Assembly (NCBI GenBank): GCA_035293805.1
Contig: DATGMD010000058.1
Coordinates: 17,333-81,332 of the forward strand
Length of the DNA stretch: 64,000 nt
From: JAJPHF01 sp035293805
Lineage (GTDB): Bacteria; Chloroflexota; UBA6077; JAJPHF01
Reading direction: 5' to 3'
The position numbers were made by a program, and so were the translations under genes. The notes beneath the pieces were generated by a model. That model saw only the letters and a list, made by a program, of their open reading frames with translations, was not told where the DNA came from and did not search any database. Below, piece after piece: positions 34,981 through 43,380 of the stretch; the stretch's first letter is position 1; every line of letters starts with the position of its first letter.

Positions 34981-35490
34981 TCAGCGATACTCCGGCGCAT
35001 TCTCCTGCTGCTCCAGGTAGAAGCCGGTCTCGTCCTGGAGCGGCATGTAAATGAAGGCGATCCACTTGCAGGACTGGCCGGCGTGGCGGTTGAAGTGCTG
35101 GTGCTCAACGCCGCCCGGCTTGATCGGCAGGAGGATCAGATCGCCGGCTTCCCAATCGATGCGCTCGCCGTCCACCTCCGTGTACCCTTGACCCTCCAGC
35201 ACGAAGATGGCGAGGCCGCCCTGGTGGCGATGCTTGCCTGAGTGGGTGTGGATGTCGTGCTGGAACACGAGCCATTGGTGCAGGGCGCTGCCGGTGTCGG
35301 AGGAGCGGGCGACGTAGAAGCGCAGCCGGCCCATGCGCGTCTGCTCCCACGGCTGCTCGCCAGCGCGCACGACGATGCGGCCGTGGAGCGCGCGCTCGCG
35401 GAGTTCGAGCTGCGCTTTCACGAGCCGCTCGTAGCCGTCGGGCGGGAGCGGCTCCCGCTGCCGCGTGCGAGTTCGCTCGAGGTCTGCCAT
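34981..35490 (-). CDS. cupin-domain protein, 169 aa
   Basis: After a 60-residue helical lead comes a single cupin barrel: HSGKHRHQGGLAIFVLEGQG with the HxHx(3-4)E-like motif 1, then GERIDWEAGDLILLPIKPGG with VEHQHFNRH as motif 2. The three His suggest a metal site. It has no signal peptide. As the second gene of the operon it may be an isomerase, dioxygenase or ligand sensor working with the ThDP enzyme; the sequence does not decide. Confidence 0.82.
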   Translation of the reverse strand: MADLERTRTRQREPLPPDGYERLVKAQLELRERALHGRIVVRAGEQPWEQTRMGRLRFYVARSSDTGSALHQWLVFQHDIHTHSGKHRHQGGLAIFVLEGQGYTEVDGERIDWEAGDLILLPIKPGGVEHQHFNRHAGQSCKWIAFIYMPLQDETGFYLEQQENAPEYR

Positions 35491-35547
35491 ACACCTTCCT
35501 CAGCGCGTTCGTCGAGCTGGTGGGGAGATTGGAGGCGGCCAGCCGCG

Positions 35548-36642
35548 CTAGCGCGGGGCGCTGGCGACCTGGCGCGCGCGCTCGGTGATCGTGCGGTCTT
35601 TCCACTGGCTCTCGGGCGGCAGCGCCGGCAGGTCCTCCAGCTCCTGCTGAATCTTGATCACCACCTCCGTCGGCTCAGGGCGCAGGTCGCTGGAATCGAC
35701 CAGCGTGGGGTGCTGCACGATGTAGTAATCGTACATCTGCTCGGCGACGGGGCGCGGCGTCTGCGTCTCGTCCATCCAGATGGTAATGAGCGCCTCGCGG
35801 TTGGCGGGATCGTGCGCCCACTCCTTGCCGCGGATGAGCCCAGCGACAAAGTTGACGAGGTCGTCGCGGTTCTGGGGAGTGTCCAGCCAGTCGCGGCGCA
35901 CCCACCAGGAAACGAACGAGTACTGGGGCACCACGTCGGAGAAGCTGAGCAGGATGCGGTAGCCGTCGAGCTTGGCGATAAAGTTCACCGGGTCGGCGAT
36001 GACGGCGGCCTGGATGCCGCCGGTCTGAAGCGCCGCGTAGCGCTGGGGATTGCCGCCCGCCTGGGTCAGCTCGTAGTCGTCGTCGCCGAGGCCGCGCCCG
36101 CGCAGCATCACGCGCGCCACCGTGCCGGTGCCCGCCTTGAGGCTGGAGACGCCGACTTTCTGGCCGCGCAAGCCGTCGACGCTCGTAATATCCGGCCGCG
36201 ACACCAGGTCGTAGGGCGCCTCGAGGTTGTGGTCGGCGACCATCGTGAGAGGAGCGCCCTTCGACAGCGCGGTGATCGCGGAGTCGGTTGGCGACTGGAG
36301 CACGTCGAGCCCGCCGCTACTGAGCGCGCTGATCGCCTCGTTGGTCTGGATCGACACACGCTCGGGCGCAAGGCCCAGCTCGGCGAAGATGCCCGCGTGC
36401 TGGGCGGCCCAGATGGTGTACCAGTAGCCCGAGAGGCCGATAAGGCCCATCTGCAGGGCGCGCGGCTCGCGGGCCGGCGCCGCGGCGGGCGCGGCGCCGG
36501 ACGGGGCAGTAGGGGCAGCCGCGGAGGGTGCGCTGCCCGCCGGCGCCCCCGCGGGGGTGGCGGGCGGGGCCGCGCAGGCCAGCGTCAGGGCGGCGATGGC
36601 AACCAGCAGCATCGAGCGGCTCCAGGCGGGGCGACCGGCCAT
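35548..36642 (-). CDS. NMT1/THI5-like ABC substrate-binding lipoprotein (operon-leading)
   Basis: 364 residues. SMLLVAIAALTLACAAPPAT is a lipoprotein signal with lipobox LTLAC. An Ala/Pro tether leads to LQMGLIGLSGYWYTIWAAQH, AGIFAELGLAPERVSIQTNE and LDVLQSPTDSAITALSKGAP, the NMT1-family fold. It is the first gene of the operon that continues with the cupin, ComD/ComE-like decarboxylase, two more binding proteins and LLM enzyme. An inverted repeat at 36697-36717 lies about 55 bases upstream. No transporter membrane subunit gene follows. Confidence 0.88.
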   Translation of the reverse strand: MAGRPAWSRSMLLVAIAALTLACAAPPATPAGAPAGSAPSAAAPTAPSGAAPAAAPAREPRALQMGLIGLSGYWYTIWAAQHAGIFAELGLAPERVSIQTNEAISALSSGGLDVLQSPTDSAITALSKGAPLTMVADHNLEAPYDLVSRPDITSVDGLRGQKVGVSSLKAGTGTVARVMLRGRGLGDDDYELTQAGGNPQRYAALQTGGIQAAVIADPVNFIAKLDGYRILLSFSDVVPQYSFVSWWVRRDWLDTPQNRDDLVNFVAGLIRGKEWAHDPANREALITIWMDETQTPRPVAEQMYDYYIVQHPTLVDSSDLRPEPTEVVIKIQQELEDLPALPPESQWKDRTITERARQVASAPR

Positions 36643-36696
36643 GCGCGGCTCCTCCTTGCCCGCTAGGCTCCCAACAGCGTGGTCTCGCGGTTGAGA

Positions 36697-36717
36697 GAGT
36701 CATCCGAAGTGTGACTC
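36697..36717. promoter_or_regulatory. inverted repeat upstream of the decarboxylase operon
   Basis: gagtca and tgactc are separated by nine bases, about 55 bases before the first gene of the operon. It is a plausible operator but the regulator is unknown. Confidence 0.4.
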
Positions 36718-36987
36718 CTTCAAACCCAGACTCACGGCACGGCGAGGCGCGGGCGAGATTGATGGCGGACCGGCCCGCATGGTACCATGCGAACCGCGCC
36801 GCGCGCGACGGCAGCTCGGATCCCCCGCTAACTGCCGCTGGCGCGCCTGTGGCGAGCAATCGGGGCTGCCACCCGACACTCGGGCGCACATTGCCGGGTG
36901 TCGCTTTTCGTCGACCCACGCGACGTCGGAGGCGAGCGGGCCGGCGCCGCTGGCGGGGCTCGCATCACAATCGCGACACAAGTGCGA

Positions 36988-37176
36988 CTAGGCATGCCCG
37001 TCCGGACCAGGGCAACGCGATGCGAATAGGCCACTCGCTTCAAGGACAATTCTGAGACGGGCACGCTTCCTGCCATGCACCTCATCTAGCGACGCGCACA
37101 ACGTCGTGCACCGTGTCGCCCCGGCCGAATTCGCGCCGTGCGGAAGGCCATCATCGCAGTAGTCGCACGGGTCCAT
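36988..37176 (-). CDS. possible small Cys-containing protein, 62 aa
   Basis: In-frame ATGs at 37194 and 37176; the first is preceded by GAGG at six bases, so a 68-residue version is equally possible. The product has MDPCDYCDDGLPHGANSAG, later CTTLC and a final Cys, resembling a small zinc-binding protein, but codon use is only weakly typical. Treat as tentative. Confidence 0.25.
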   Translation of the reverse strand: MDPCDYCDDGLPHGANSAGATRCTTLCASLDEVHGRKRARLRIVLEASGLFASRCPGPDGHA

Positions 37177-37275
37177 CGCCACCAGCGAGCCCATGGCGCG
37201 CCTCGGCCGTGGCTCGCTCGCGCCCTGCCCGGTCTGGACGTCGGAGCCAAGAGTAGTATCGTAGGAGTCAAAGCG

Positions 37276-37923
37276 ATGCGCGCAGCGGAGCTGCTGGCGG
37301 TGCTAGCCCTGGTCGCGGCGGTCGGCATGGGGCCGTACGTGCCCGGGCCACGAGCCCACGCGGCGGTCCTGAGCCAGGACGAGCCGGAGGACGCCGCGCC
37401 CGAGCAAGCCGGGCCGGAGGACGCGGAGGAGGCCGAGCCGGCGGCCGACGTGTTCCCGGCTTGGCTGCCGCCCGGCGGGCTCTACGGACGCCACAAGTGG
37501 GTGCCCGGCTCGAACGGGGTGGACGTGTTCCTGCCGCGGGGCACCGAGGTCCGCGCTCCCGTGGCCGGGCTCGTGGTCGCGCCGGCCGCGGTGGTGCTGC
37601 CGTTTCCGCCGCCGGTCCCGTCGGTCGCGCTGCGCGGCGACAGCGGGCTCTCGTTCTTCATGGGCCATGTTCAGCCGCTGGTCTACCCGGGGACGCAGGT
37701 CCAGGCGGGCGACCTCCTGGCAGTGATCGACGATCCAGGGCTCGACCAGCTGACGAGCGCCGGCCCGGGGCCGTCGGGCTGGCAGCACGTCGATCTGAAC
37801 GTGTCGGACGTCGGCGCGTTCACCTGGTACGGTGGGGACGTGCCGGCCTCGCAGTGGCTGCAAGGCACTGGCTACCAGGGGACGCTGGTCGACCGGACCC
37901 CGGGGCCGGTCCAGGTGGAGTAA
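37276..37923 (+). CDS. secreted M23/LytM-like domain protein, 215 aa
   Basis: ATG 37276 has AGGAGT upstream. A signal peptide (ELLAVLALVAAVGMGPYVPG, cleaved near AHA) precedes an acidic Pro/Glu linker and a beta-rich lysostaphin-like domain: GLYGRHKWVPGSNGVDVFLP, GTEVRAPVAGLVV, FMGHVQPLVYPGTQVQAGDL. The usual metal-binding HxxxD and HxH residues are only partly present (GRHKW, MGHV, WQHVDL), so activity is uncertain; it may bind peptidoglycan without cutting it. Monocistronic, 89 bases before the dienelactone-hydrolase gene. Confidence 0.68.
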   Translation: MRAAELLAVLALVAAVGMGPYVPGPRAHAAVLSQDEPEDAAPEQAGPEDAEEAEPAADVFPAWLPPGGLYGRHKWVPGSNGVDVFLPRGTEVRAPVAGLVVAPAAVVLPFPPPVPSVALRGDSGLSFFMGHVQPLVYPGTQVQAGDLLAVIDDPGLDQLTSAGPGPSGWQHVDLNVSDVGAFTWYGGDVPASQWLQGTGYQGTLVDRTPGPVQVE

Positions 37924-38012
37924 GACCTGGCTGCGCTTGGGCTGGAGGCCCCGGGCAGGGTGCCGCGCCGCGCCGCGTGGCGCGCGGCGCGGCAGAAGGG
38001 GCGGTAAGACGC

Positions 38013-38735
38013 ATGCACCAGACTTCGGACCTACACGTGGACAACCTGCACGCCGCGCTCTGTCAGCCCGCCGGCGGCGCACCAGCGGGGCTGCTCTTGC
38101 TGCCGATGGTCTACGGCATCGAGCACAAGGTGCTGGAGTATGCGAGCTGGCTGGCCGACGCCGGCTTCGCCGCGGTGGTCTGGGATCCGTATTCGGGTCG
38201 CGAGGTGCCGACGGGCACGCCCGAGGACCTGGCGCCGTTCTCGCGCTCGCTGCGCGACGCCGCCGTCCGCGCCGAGCAGGAGCGCTGGCTAGCGTACATG
38301 CAGCAGGAGCTGCGGCTCGCGCAGGTGGGCGTGATCGGCTGGTGCATGGGCGGCCGCTACGCGCTGCTGCTCGCGGCGCACAGCCGTGCCGTCGCCGCCT
38401 GCGTGGCGTACTATCCGTCAATCGTCGATCCGCCGGCGCCCAACTACGACGAGGACGCCGTCGCGCGGAGCGGGGAGATTCACTGCCCGGTGCAGGTGAT
38501 CTACCCCGGCCAGGACCACGTGACCCATGCCGGCACGTTCGGCGCGCTGCAAGCCGCGCTTCAGGCGCGCGAGGCGCCGACGGCCACGCAGCTCTACCCG
38601 ACCGCCGACCACGGCTTTCTCGACCCGGCGCGGCACCCGGGCGCACAGAACGTCGCCGCGCTGGGAGCGGCCTGGCCGCAGACCGTCGCGTTTCTCCACG
38701 CCCACCTGGCGCCAGCCGCGGTCGCGACCGTCTGA
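38013..38735 (+). CDS. dienelactone hydrolase family protein
   Basis: 240 residues, ATG 38013 after AAGGGG. Alpha/beta-hydrolase with nucleophile Cys in VGVIGWCMGGRYALLLAA, Asp in VIYPGQDHVTHAG and His in YPTADHGFLDPARHPGAQ: the Cys-Asp-His triad that defines dienelactone hydrolases rather than serine esterases. These open lactone rings in aromatic breakdown or act on related esters. No ring-cleavage genes lie nearby, so the substrate is open. Confidence 0.88.
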   Translation: MHQTSDLHVDNLHAALCQPAGGAPAGLLLLPMVYGIEHKVLEYASWLADAGFAAVVWDPYSGREVPTGTPEDLAPFSRSLRDAAVRAEQERWLAYMQQELRLAQVGVIGWCMGGRYALLLAAHSRAVAACVAYYPSIVDPPAPNYDEDAVARSGEIHCPVQVIYPGQDHVTHAGTFGALQAALQAREAPTATQLYPTADHGFLDPARHPGAQNVAALGAAWPQTVAFLHAHLAPAAVATV

Positions 38736-38748
38736 TTCGCCGCGGCGC

Positions 38749-38958
38749 TCAGGACGCGCTTGGCGTCCAAAGGTGCAGGTTGGGGTACGCCGCGAGGTCG
38801 CGGTAGTTCAGCGTCCAGACGGGCACGCTGAGCGAGAGGCCGGTGACCGCCTCGCGGAAGCCAGCAACCGCTATCGCGTGGCCCGCGTCGAGGCGGTCCA
38901 GCCACGCGATCAATGGCCCGGCGTCGAGCACGCCGCGCCTCGGCGCCTCACCGATCAT
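38749..38958 (-). pseudogene. internally deleted PIN-domain (VapC-like) toxin remnant
   Basis: The frame joins the start of a PIN domain (GVLDAGPLIAWLDRLDAGHA, first acidic residue) directly to a typical PIN end (SVPVWTLNYRDLAAYPNLHL). About 60 residues in the middle, including the central Glu/Asp positions, are missing compared with the usual ~130-residue length. No antitoxin gene is next to it. A functional short protein is unlikely. Confidence 0.6.
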
Positions 38959-39072
38959 CGAGGCCGGCACGGTCCTCGGGCTGCTCGCGAGCCGGTCTGG
39001 AAGTCTCTGGCACGAGGCCTGCCCAGACTTTCAGGCGCAGGGGCCGCGTATCGTTGGCGGAGGGCTCAGGCC

Positions 39073-39540
39073 ATGAAGGTTCGTGAGATCATGACGACAC
39101 CGGTCATCACCGCGCCCGCCGACATGCCGGTGGGCGATCTGGCCGAGCTGCTGGCCAAGCACCGCATCACGGCGGTGCCGATCGTAGACGACGAGGGGGC
39201 GGTCGTCGGCCTCGTCAGCGAGTTCGACCTGATGGCGCGGCCCGGACGGTGCGCGGCCGACGTGATGACGCGGGGCGTGATTACCGTCGATCAGGAGACA
39301 GAAGTCGACGACGTGCGATTTCTGCTGGTCGAGCGGCGCATCCGCCGCGTGCCGGTGATGTCCGGCCACACGATGGTGGGCATTATCAGCCGCAGCGACA
39401 TCGTGCGCCTGATGGCGCTGCACTGGATCTGCGAGGCGTGTGGCGAGTCGGCGCGCGGCGATCGGCCGCCGCAGCAGTGCCCGCGCTGCGCCGCGCCCGG
39501 GGAACAGTTCGTGCAAGAGCCACTACACCCGGGGATGTAG
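39073..39540 (+). CDS. two-CBS-domain protein with C-terminal zinc ribbon
   Basis: 155 residues. CBS 1: REIMTTPVITAPADMPVGDL...VPIVDDEGAVVGLVSEFDLM; CBS 2: DVMTRGVITVDQETEVDDVR...RRIRRVPVMSGHTMVGIISR. The tail WICEACGESARGDRPPQQCP with RCAAPGEQF is a rubredoxin-like CxxC...CxxC knuckle. Such proteins bind adenosine nucleotides or NAD and regulate partner enzymes. It precedes pdhABC by 111 bases of repeat and could sense energy charge for it, which is only contextual inference. Confidence 0.85.
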   Translation: MKVREIMTTPVITAPADMPVGDLAELLAKHRITAVPIVDDEGAVVGLVSEFDLMARPGRCAADVMTRGVITVDQETEVDDVRFLLVERRIRRVPVMSGHTMVGIISRSDIVRLMALHWICEACGESARGDRPPQQCPRCAAPGEQFVQEPLHPGM

Positions 39541-39546
39541 CGAGGA

Positions 39547-39632
39547 GCTGTCAGTCATCAGCCATCAGCTATCAGCCATTAGTCCGCCGGCAAGCCCCGG
39601 CAAGCTGAGAACTGACGGCTGAGCGCTGAGGG
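39547..39632. repeat. family C repeat element before pdhA
   Basis: Left arm tgtcagtcatcagccatcag and more (39547-39580), inverted right arm agaactgacggctgagcgct (39607-39627). Same architecture as at 19283-19382 and 26566-26692. Confidence 0.7.
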
Positions 39633-39651
39633 CGAGCAGCTAGGAGACGGG

Positions 39652-40755
39652 ATGGCCGTCGAGAAAAAGCGCGGCGCCCGTCGCCCGACGACGACGCGGG
39701 CGCACGCCGCCAACGGCAGCAACGGCAAGCTTGCCCTGCGCGGCGAGCAGCCGGAGACGCTGCTGAATTACTACCGCGAGATGGTGCTGATCCGGCGCTT
39801 CGAGCAGCGCGCGGGGGAGATGTACACGCGCGCCAAGATCGGCGGCTACTGTCACCTGAACCTCGGTGAGGAGGCGACCATCGTCGGCCTGATGGCCGCG
39901 CTGGAGCCGCGCGACTACCTGCTCACGAACTACCGCGAGCACGGCTACGCGCTGGCGCGGGGGATCGAGCCGGGCCGAGTGATGGCCGAGCTGTTCGGCA
40001 AGGAGACGGGCACGTCGCGCGGACGCGGCGGCTCGATGCACATCTTCGACGCGAAGGCCCGGCTCCTGGGCGGCTACGCCATCGTGGGGGGGCAGCTGCC
40101 CATCGCCGTGGGCGTGGGCCTGGCCATCGACTACCGCGACGGCCACGAGGTGGTGATGGTGCAGATGGGCGACGCGACGACCAACATCGGCGCCTTCCAC
40201 GAGTCGCTGAACCTGGCGCAGCTCTGGCACCTGCCGGTGGTGTTCGCGATCGTCAACAACCAGTACGGGATGGGCACGCCGCCGGAGCGGGCGTCGGCCG
40301 AGCCAGAGCTGTACAAGCGCGCCTGCGCCTACCGGATGGCGAGCGAGCGCGTGGACGGCAACGACGTGCTGGCCGTGCGGGAGGCCGCGCGGCGAGCGGT
40401 GCGGCGGGCGCGGGAGGAGCACGAGCCCACGCTGCTGGAGGCGGTGAGCTTCCGCCTGCGCGGCCATTCGGTCGTCGATCCGGCCCGCTATCGCTCTCGG
40501 GAGGAGGTGGAGCGCGGCCAGGCGCAGGACCCGATCCCCGCCTTCCGCCGCCGCCTGGTGACGGCGGGCATCGTGAACGACGAGCGGCTGGCGGAGATCG
40601 AGGCCGATGTCGAGCGCGTGGTGGACCAGGCGGTCGCCTTCGCGGACGAGAGCGCCGACCCGCGGCCCGCCGAGCTATTCACCTACGCCTACGCCACGCC
40701 CGCGCCCAACGAGCCGCGCCAGTTCCCGGGCCAGCCGCTCGTGAGTGCCGAGTGA
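39652..40755 (+). CDS. pdhA: pyruvate/branched-chain 2-oxo acid dehydrogenase E1 alpha subunit
   Basis: 367 residues, ATG after TAGGAGACGGG. ThDP motif VMVQMGDATTNIGAFHESLN followed by NNQYGMGTPPERAS; substrate-site RRFEQRAGEMYTRAKIGGYC and RGHSVVDPARYR with the phosphorylation-loop region of PdhA. Catalyses decarboxylation of pyruvate and reductive acetylation of E2-lipoyl. First gene of pdhABC, 16 bases before pdhB. A low-complexity 25-residue N-terminus (KKRGARRPTTTRAHAANGSN) is extra. The specificity (pyruvate or acetoin) is not fixed by sequence alone. Confidence 0.93.
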   Translation: MAVEKKRGARRPTTTRAHAANGSNGKLALRGEQPETLLNYYREMVLIRRFEQRAGEMYTRAKIGGYCHLNLGEEATIVGLMAALEPRDYLLTNYREHGYALARGIEPGRVMAELFGKETGTSRGRGGSMHIFDAKARLLGGYAIVGGQLPIAVGVGLAIDYRDGHEVVMVQMGDATTNIGAFHESLNLAQLWHLPVVFAIVNNQYGMGTPPERASAEPELYKRACAYRMASERVDGNDVLAVREAARRAVRRAREEHEPTLLEAVSFRLRGHSVVDPARYRSREEVERGQAQDPIPAFRRRLVTAGIVNDERLAEIEADVERVVDQAVAFADESADPRPAELFTYAYATPAPNEPRQFPGQPLVSAE

Positions 40756-40771
40756 GAAGTGAGGACCGCCC

Positions 40772-41785
40772 GTGGCCGTGATCAGCTATCGCCAGGCGCT
40801 GCACGACACGCTGCGCGAGGAGATGCAGCGCGACGAGGACGTGTTCCTCATGGGTGAGGAGATCGGCGTCTTCGAGGGCTCGTACAAGATCACGGCCGGG
40901 CTGCTGCAGGAGTTCGGGCCGAAGCGCGTGCGCGACACCCCGATCGCCGAGGAGGGGTTCGTGGGCGCGGCGATCGGGGCGGCGATGGTCGGCCTGCGGC
41001 CCGTCGTCGAGATCATGACGATCAACTTCAGCCTGCTAGCCCTCGACCAGATCGTCAACCACGCGGCGAAGATCTACGGCATGTTCGGCGGCCAGGCCAG
41101 CGTGCCGCTGGTGATTCGGATGCCGGGCGGCGGCGGGCAGCAGCTCTCCTCGACCCACTCGCAGAGCCTGGAGGTCATGTATGCTTACGTACCCGGGCTG
41201 AAGGTCGTCGCGCCCGCGACGCCGGCCGACGCGAAGGGGCTGCTGAAGAGCGCCATCCGGGACGACGATCCGGTCATCTTCGTCGAGAACCTGGCCCTGT
41301 ACAACACCAAGGGCGAGGTACCGGACGAGGAGTACACGACGCCGATCGGCGTGGCGGCCATCGCCAAGGAAGGCACTGACATCACGATCGTCACCTACTC
41401 GCGGATGACCCTGGTGGCGCTCGGCGTGGCCGGGCGGCTGGAGGAAGAGGGGATCAGCGCGGAGGTGGTCGATCTGCGAAGCCTGCGGCCGCTCGACCGC
41501 GAGACGATCCTGGCCTCGGTGCGCAAGACCAACCGCGCCGTCATCATCGAGGAGGACTGGCTTAGCTACGGCGTGGGCGCCGAGGTCGCGGCGACGATAC
41601 AGGAGGGCGCGTTCGACTACCTCGACGCGCCGGTGCGCCGCGTGGCCCAGGCGGAGGTGCCGCTGCCCTACGCCAAGCCGCTGGAGCTGGCGGCGCTGCC
41701 GAACGCCGACCACCTGCTGGCAGCCATCCACGAGACGCTCGACGCCGTGGGATTCCAGCACCGGGGAGCCCCTGTCCATGCCTGA
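40772..41785 (+). CDS. pdhB: pyruvate/branched-chain 2-oxo acid dehydrogenase E1 beta subunit
   Basis: 337 residues from GTG 40772 (GAGGACC upstream). Conserved blocks: EDVFLMGEEIGVFEGSYKIT, VRDTPIAEEGFVGAAIGAAM, GGGGQQLSSTHSQSLEVMYA and EVVDLRSLRPLDRETILASV with IEEDWLSYGVG. The Glu of DTPIAE contacts the ThDP ring. Forms an alpha2beta2 E1 with the upstream gene product; its stop overlaps the start of the E2 gene by 8 bases, giving coupled translation. Confidence 0.95.
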   Translation: MAVISYRQALHDTLREEMQRDEDVFLMGEEIGVFEGSYKITAGLLQEFGPKRVRDTPIAEEGFVGAAIGAAMVGLRPVVEIMTINFSLLALDQIVNHAAKIYGMFGGQASVPLVIRMPGGGGQQLSSTHSQSLEVMYAYVPGLKVVAPATPADAKGLLKSAIRDDDPVIFVENLALYNTKGEVPDEEYTTPIGVAAIAKEGTDITIVTYSRMTLVALGVAGRLEEEGISAEVVDLRSLRPLDRETILASVRKTNRAVIIEEDWLSYGVGAEVAATIQEGAFDYLDAPVRRVAQAEVPLPYAKPLELAALPNADHLLAAIHETLDAVGFQHRGAPVHA

Positions 41786-43271
41786 CGTAACGATGCCCCG
41801 CCTCAGCGATACGATGCAGGAGGGCAAGATCGCCCGCTGGCTGAAGCACCCGGGCGACCGGGTGGCGCCGGGGGACGTGCTGGCCGAGATCGAGACCGAC
41901 AAGGCGACGATGGAGCTGGAGGCGTACGACGCGGGCGTGCTGGAGCGCATCCTGGTGCCCGAGGGGCAGAACGCGCCGATTGGCCAGGCGATCGCCGTGA
42001 TCGGCACGGGCGCCGCCGCGAATGGCAGCGGCTCTCCCGCAGCGCCCTCGGGCCGCCCGGCGGGGGCCGCCGCGACGTCCACGGCGCCCGCGCCCTCCGA
42101 GGCTGGCCCCGCCGCTCGCGCTTCGGGCCAGCCGCCGGTGGGCGCGAACCCACCCGCCGTGCAGCAGGAGACGCGGCCGCCGACCGACGCGGCCGGCGGC
42201 GAGCCCGCCGCGCAGAGCGTCGGGATGGCACCGGCCCAAGCGACAACTGGCGGCGCCCCGCCCGAGGGCGCGGGCACCGCGCCGGCCCAGCCCGCGACCA
42301 GTGGCGGTACGCCGGCGGGCGGGGTCCGGGCGTCGCCGATGGCGCGCGCCATCGCGCGCGAGCGAGGGATCGACCTGCGCACGATCCACGGCAGCGGGCC
42401 GGGCGGGCGCGTGATCCGCGCGGACGTCGAGGCGGCGAGCGGCAACGGACACGCGCCCGCGCCGCCGAGCGCCGCGCCGCCCGCCCCAGCCGCGGCCGAG
42501 GCCGCGCGGCCGCCCGCGCCGCCCGTAACGACGCCTGCCGGCCCGGCTGCACCGTCGGCGACGGCCGCCCCCGCGGCGCCGTCCGAGGACGTCGAGGTGC
42601 GCCCGGTCGGCCGCGTACACCAGCTGATGGCCGAGCGCACGCTGCTGAGCGTGCGGGAGATCCCGCAATACTACTTGACGGCCGAGATCGACATGCAGGC
42701 CGCGCTCGACCTGCGCCGCCAGCTGGAGGCGACGTTCGGCGGGGAGCCGCGCATCACAATCAACGCCATCGTCCTGCGGGCAGTGGCGCTGGCGCTGCGC
42801 GAGGTGCCGGAGGTGAACAGCGTCTGGCGCGACGGGCAGTGGACCGTGCACCGGCGGGTCAACCTGGGGATGGCGGTGGCGATTCCGGACGGGCTGATCG
42901 TGCCGGTGATCCGCGATGCCGACCGCAAGTCGCTGCGCGAGATCGCCGTCGAGTCGCGCGCGCTTGCCAGCCGAGCGCGGGACGGGAAGCTGTCGCTGCC
43001 CGAAGTGCAGGGCGGCACTTTCAGCGTGACGAACCTCGGCATGTTCGACGTCGAGGAGTTCCACGGGATCATCAACCCGCCGGAGGCCGGCCTGCTGGCG
43101 GTGGGCACCACCGTGGAGAAGCCGGTCGGGCTGGACGGCCAGATCGTGCTGCGACCCCGCATGCGGGTAACGCTGACCGCGGATCACCGCGCCTACTCGG
43201 GCGACGTCGGCGCCCGCTTCCTCCAGGCGGTCAAGCGCCTGCTCGAACAGCCGCTGCGACTGGGCTTCTAA
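41778..43271 (+). CDS. pdhC: dihydrolipoyl acyltransferase (E2) of the 2-oxo acid dehydrogenase complex
   Basis: 497 residues. Lipoyl domain 1-78 with the lipoylated Lys (about K42) in EIETDKATMELEAYDAG; a ~95-residue Pro/Ala linker; E3/E1-binding domain about 183-218 (ASPMARAIARERGIDLRTIH, GPGGRVIRADVEA); second linker; catalytic domain from about 275 with ISxAxNLGM-like SVTNLGMFDVEEFHGIINPP and the active-site His (about 470) in LTADHRAYSGDVGARFL. The usual DHRxxDG has Ser instead of Asp at the last acidic position. Transfers acyl groups to CoA. No E3 gene is in the window. Confidence 0.94.
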   Translation: MPDVTMPRLSDTMQEGKIARWLKHPGDRVAPGDVLAEIETDKATMELEAYDAGVLERILVPEGQNAPIGQAIAVIGTGAAANGSGSPAAPSGRPAGAAATSTAPAPSEAGPAARASGQPPVGANPPAVQQETRPPTDAAGGEPAAQSVGMAPAQATTGGAPPEGAGTAPAQPATSGGTPAGGVRASPMARAIARERGIDLRTIHGSGPGGRVIRADVEAASGNGHAPAPPSAAPPAPAAAEAARPPAPPVTTPAGPAAPSATAAPAAPSEDVEVRPVGRVHQLMAERTLLSVREIPQYYLTAEIDMQAALDLRRQLEATFGGEPRITINAIVLRAVALALREVPEVNSVWRDGQWTVHRRVNLGMAVAIPDGLIVPVIRDADRKSLREIAVESRALASRARDGKLSLPEVQGGTFSVTNLGMFDVEEFHGIINPPEAGLLAVGTTVEKPVGLDGQIVLRPRMRVTLTADHRAYSGDVGARFLQAVKRLLEQPLRLGF

Positions 43272-43279
43272 ACTGGCGC

Positions 43280-43330
43280 ACGGGCTTGCTAGGTATCGCT
43301 GGCTTCGCCAGAGGTGCGCAGCACGCCCGT
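43280..43330 (+). terminator. probable terminator after pdhC
   Basis: Nested inverted repeats: outer ACGGGC/GCCCGT and inner CTGGC-ttc-GCCAG, nine bases after the stop. No T-tract. Confidence 0.4.
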
Positions 43331-43380
43331 AGAGGTACTTCGCAGCCACACGCCGGCGCGCCGCGGAAGCGGTGGGGCTG

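Larger units (their letters stand above)
36643..37275. other. 633-base spacer between divergent units
   Basis: Apart from the inverted repeat at 36697-36717 and a weak small frame at 36988-37194 I see nothing definite here. The GC content drops locally (for example cgacacaagtgcgactaggc), suggesting regulatory DNA for both the decarboxylase operon and the M23-like gene. Confidence 0.4.

Noticed and set aside
41036..42640. Minus-strand frame opposite pdhB/pdhC
   Set aside because: Shadow of genes with clear ThDP and lipoyl motifs.
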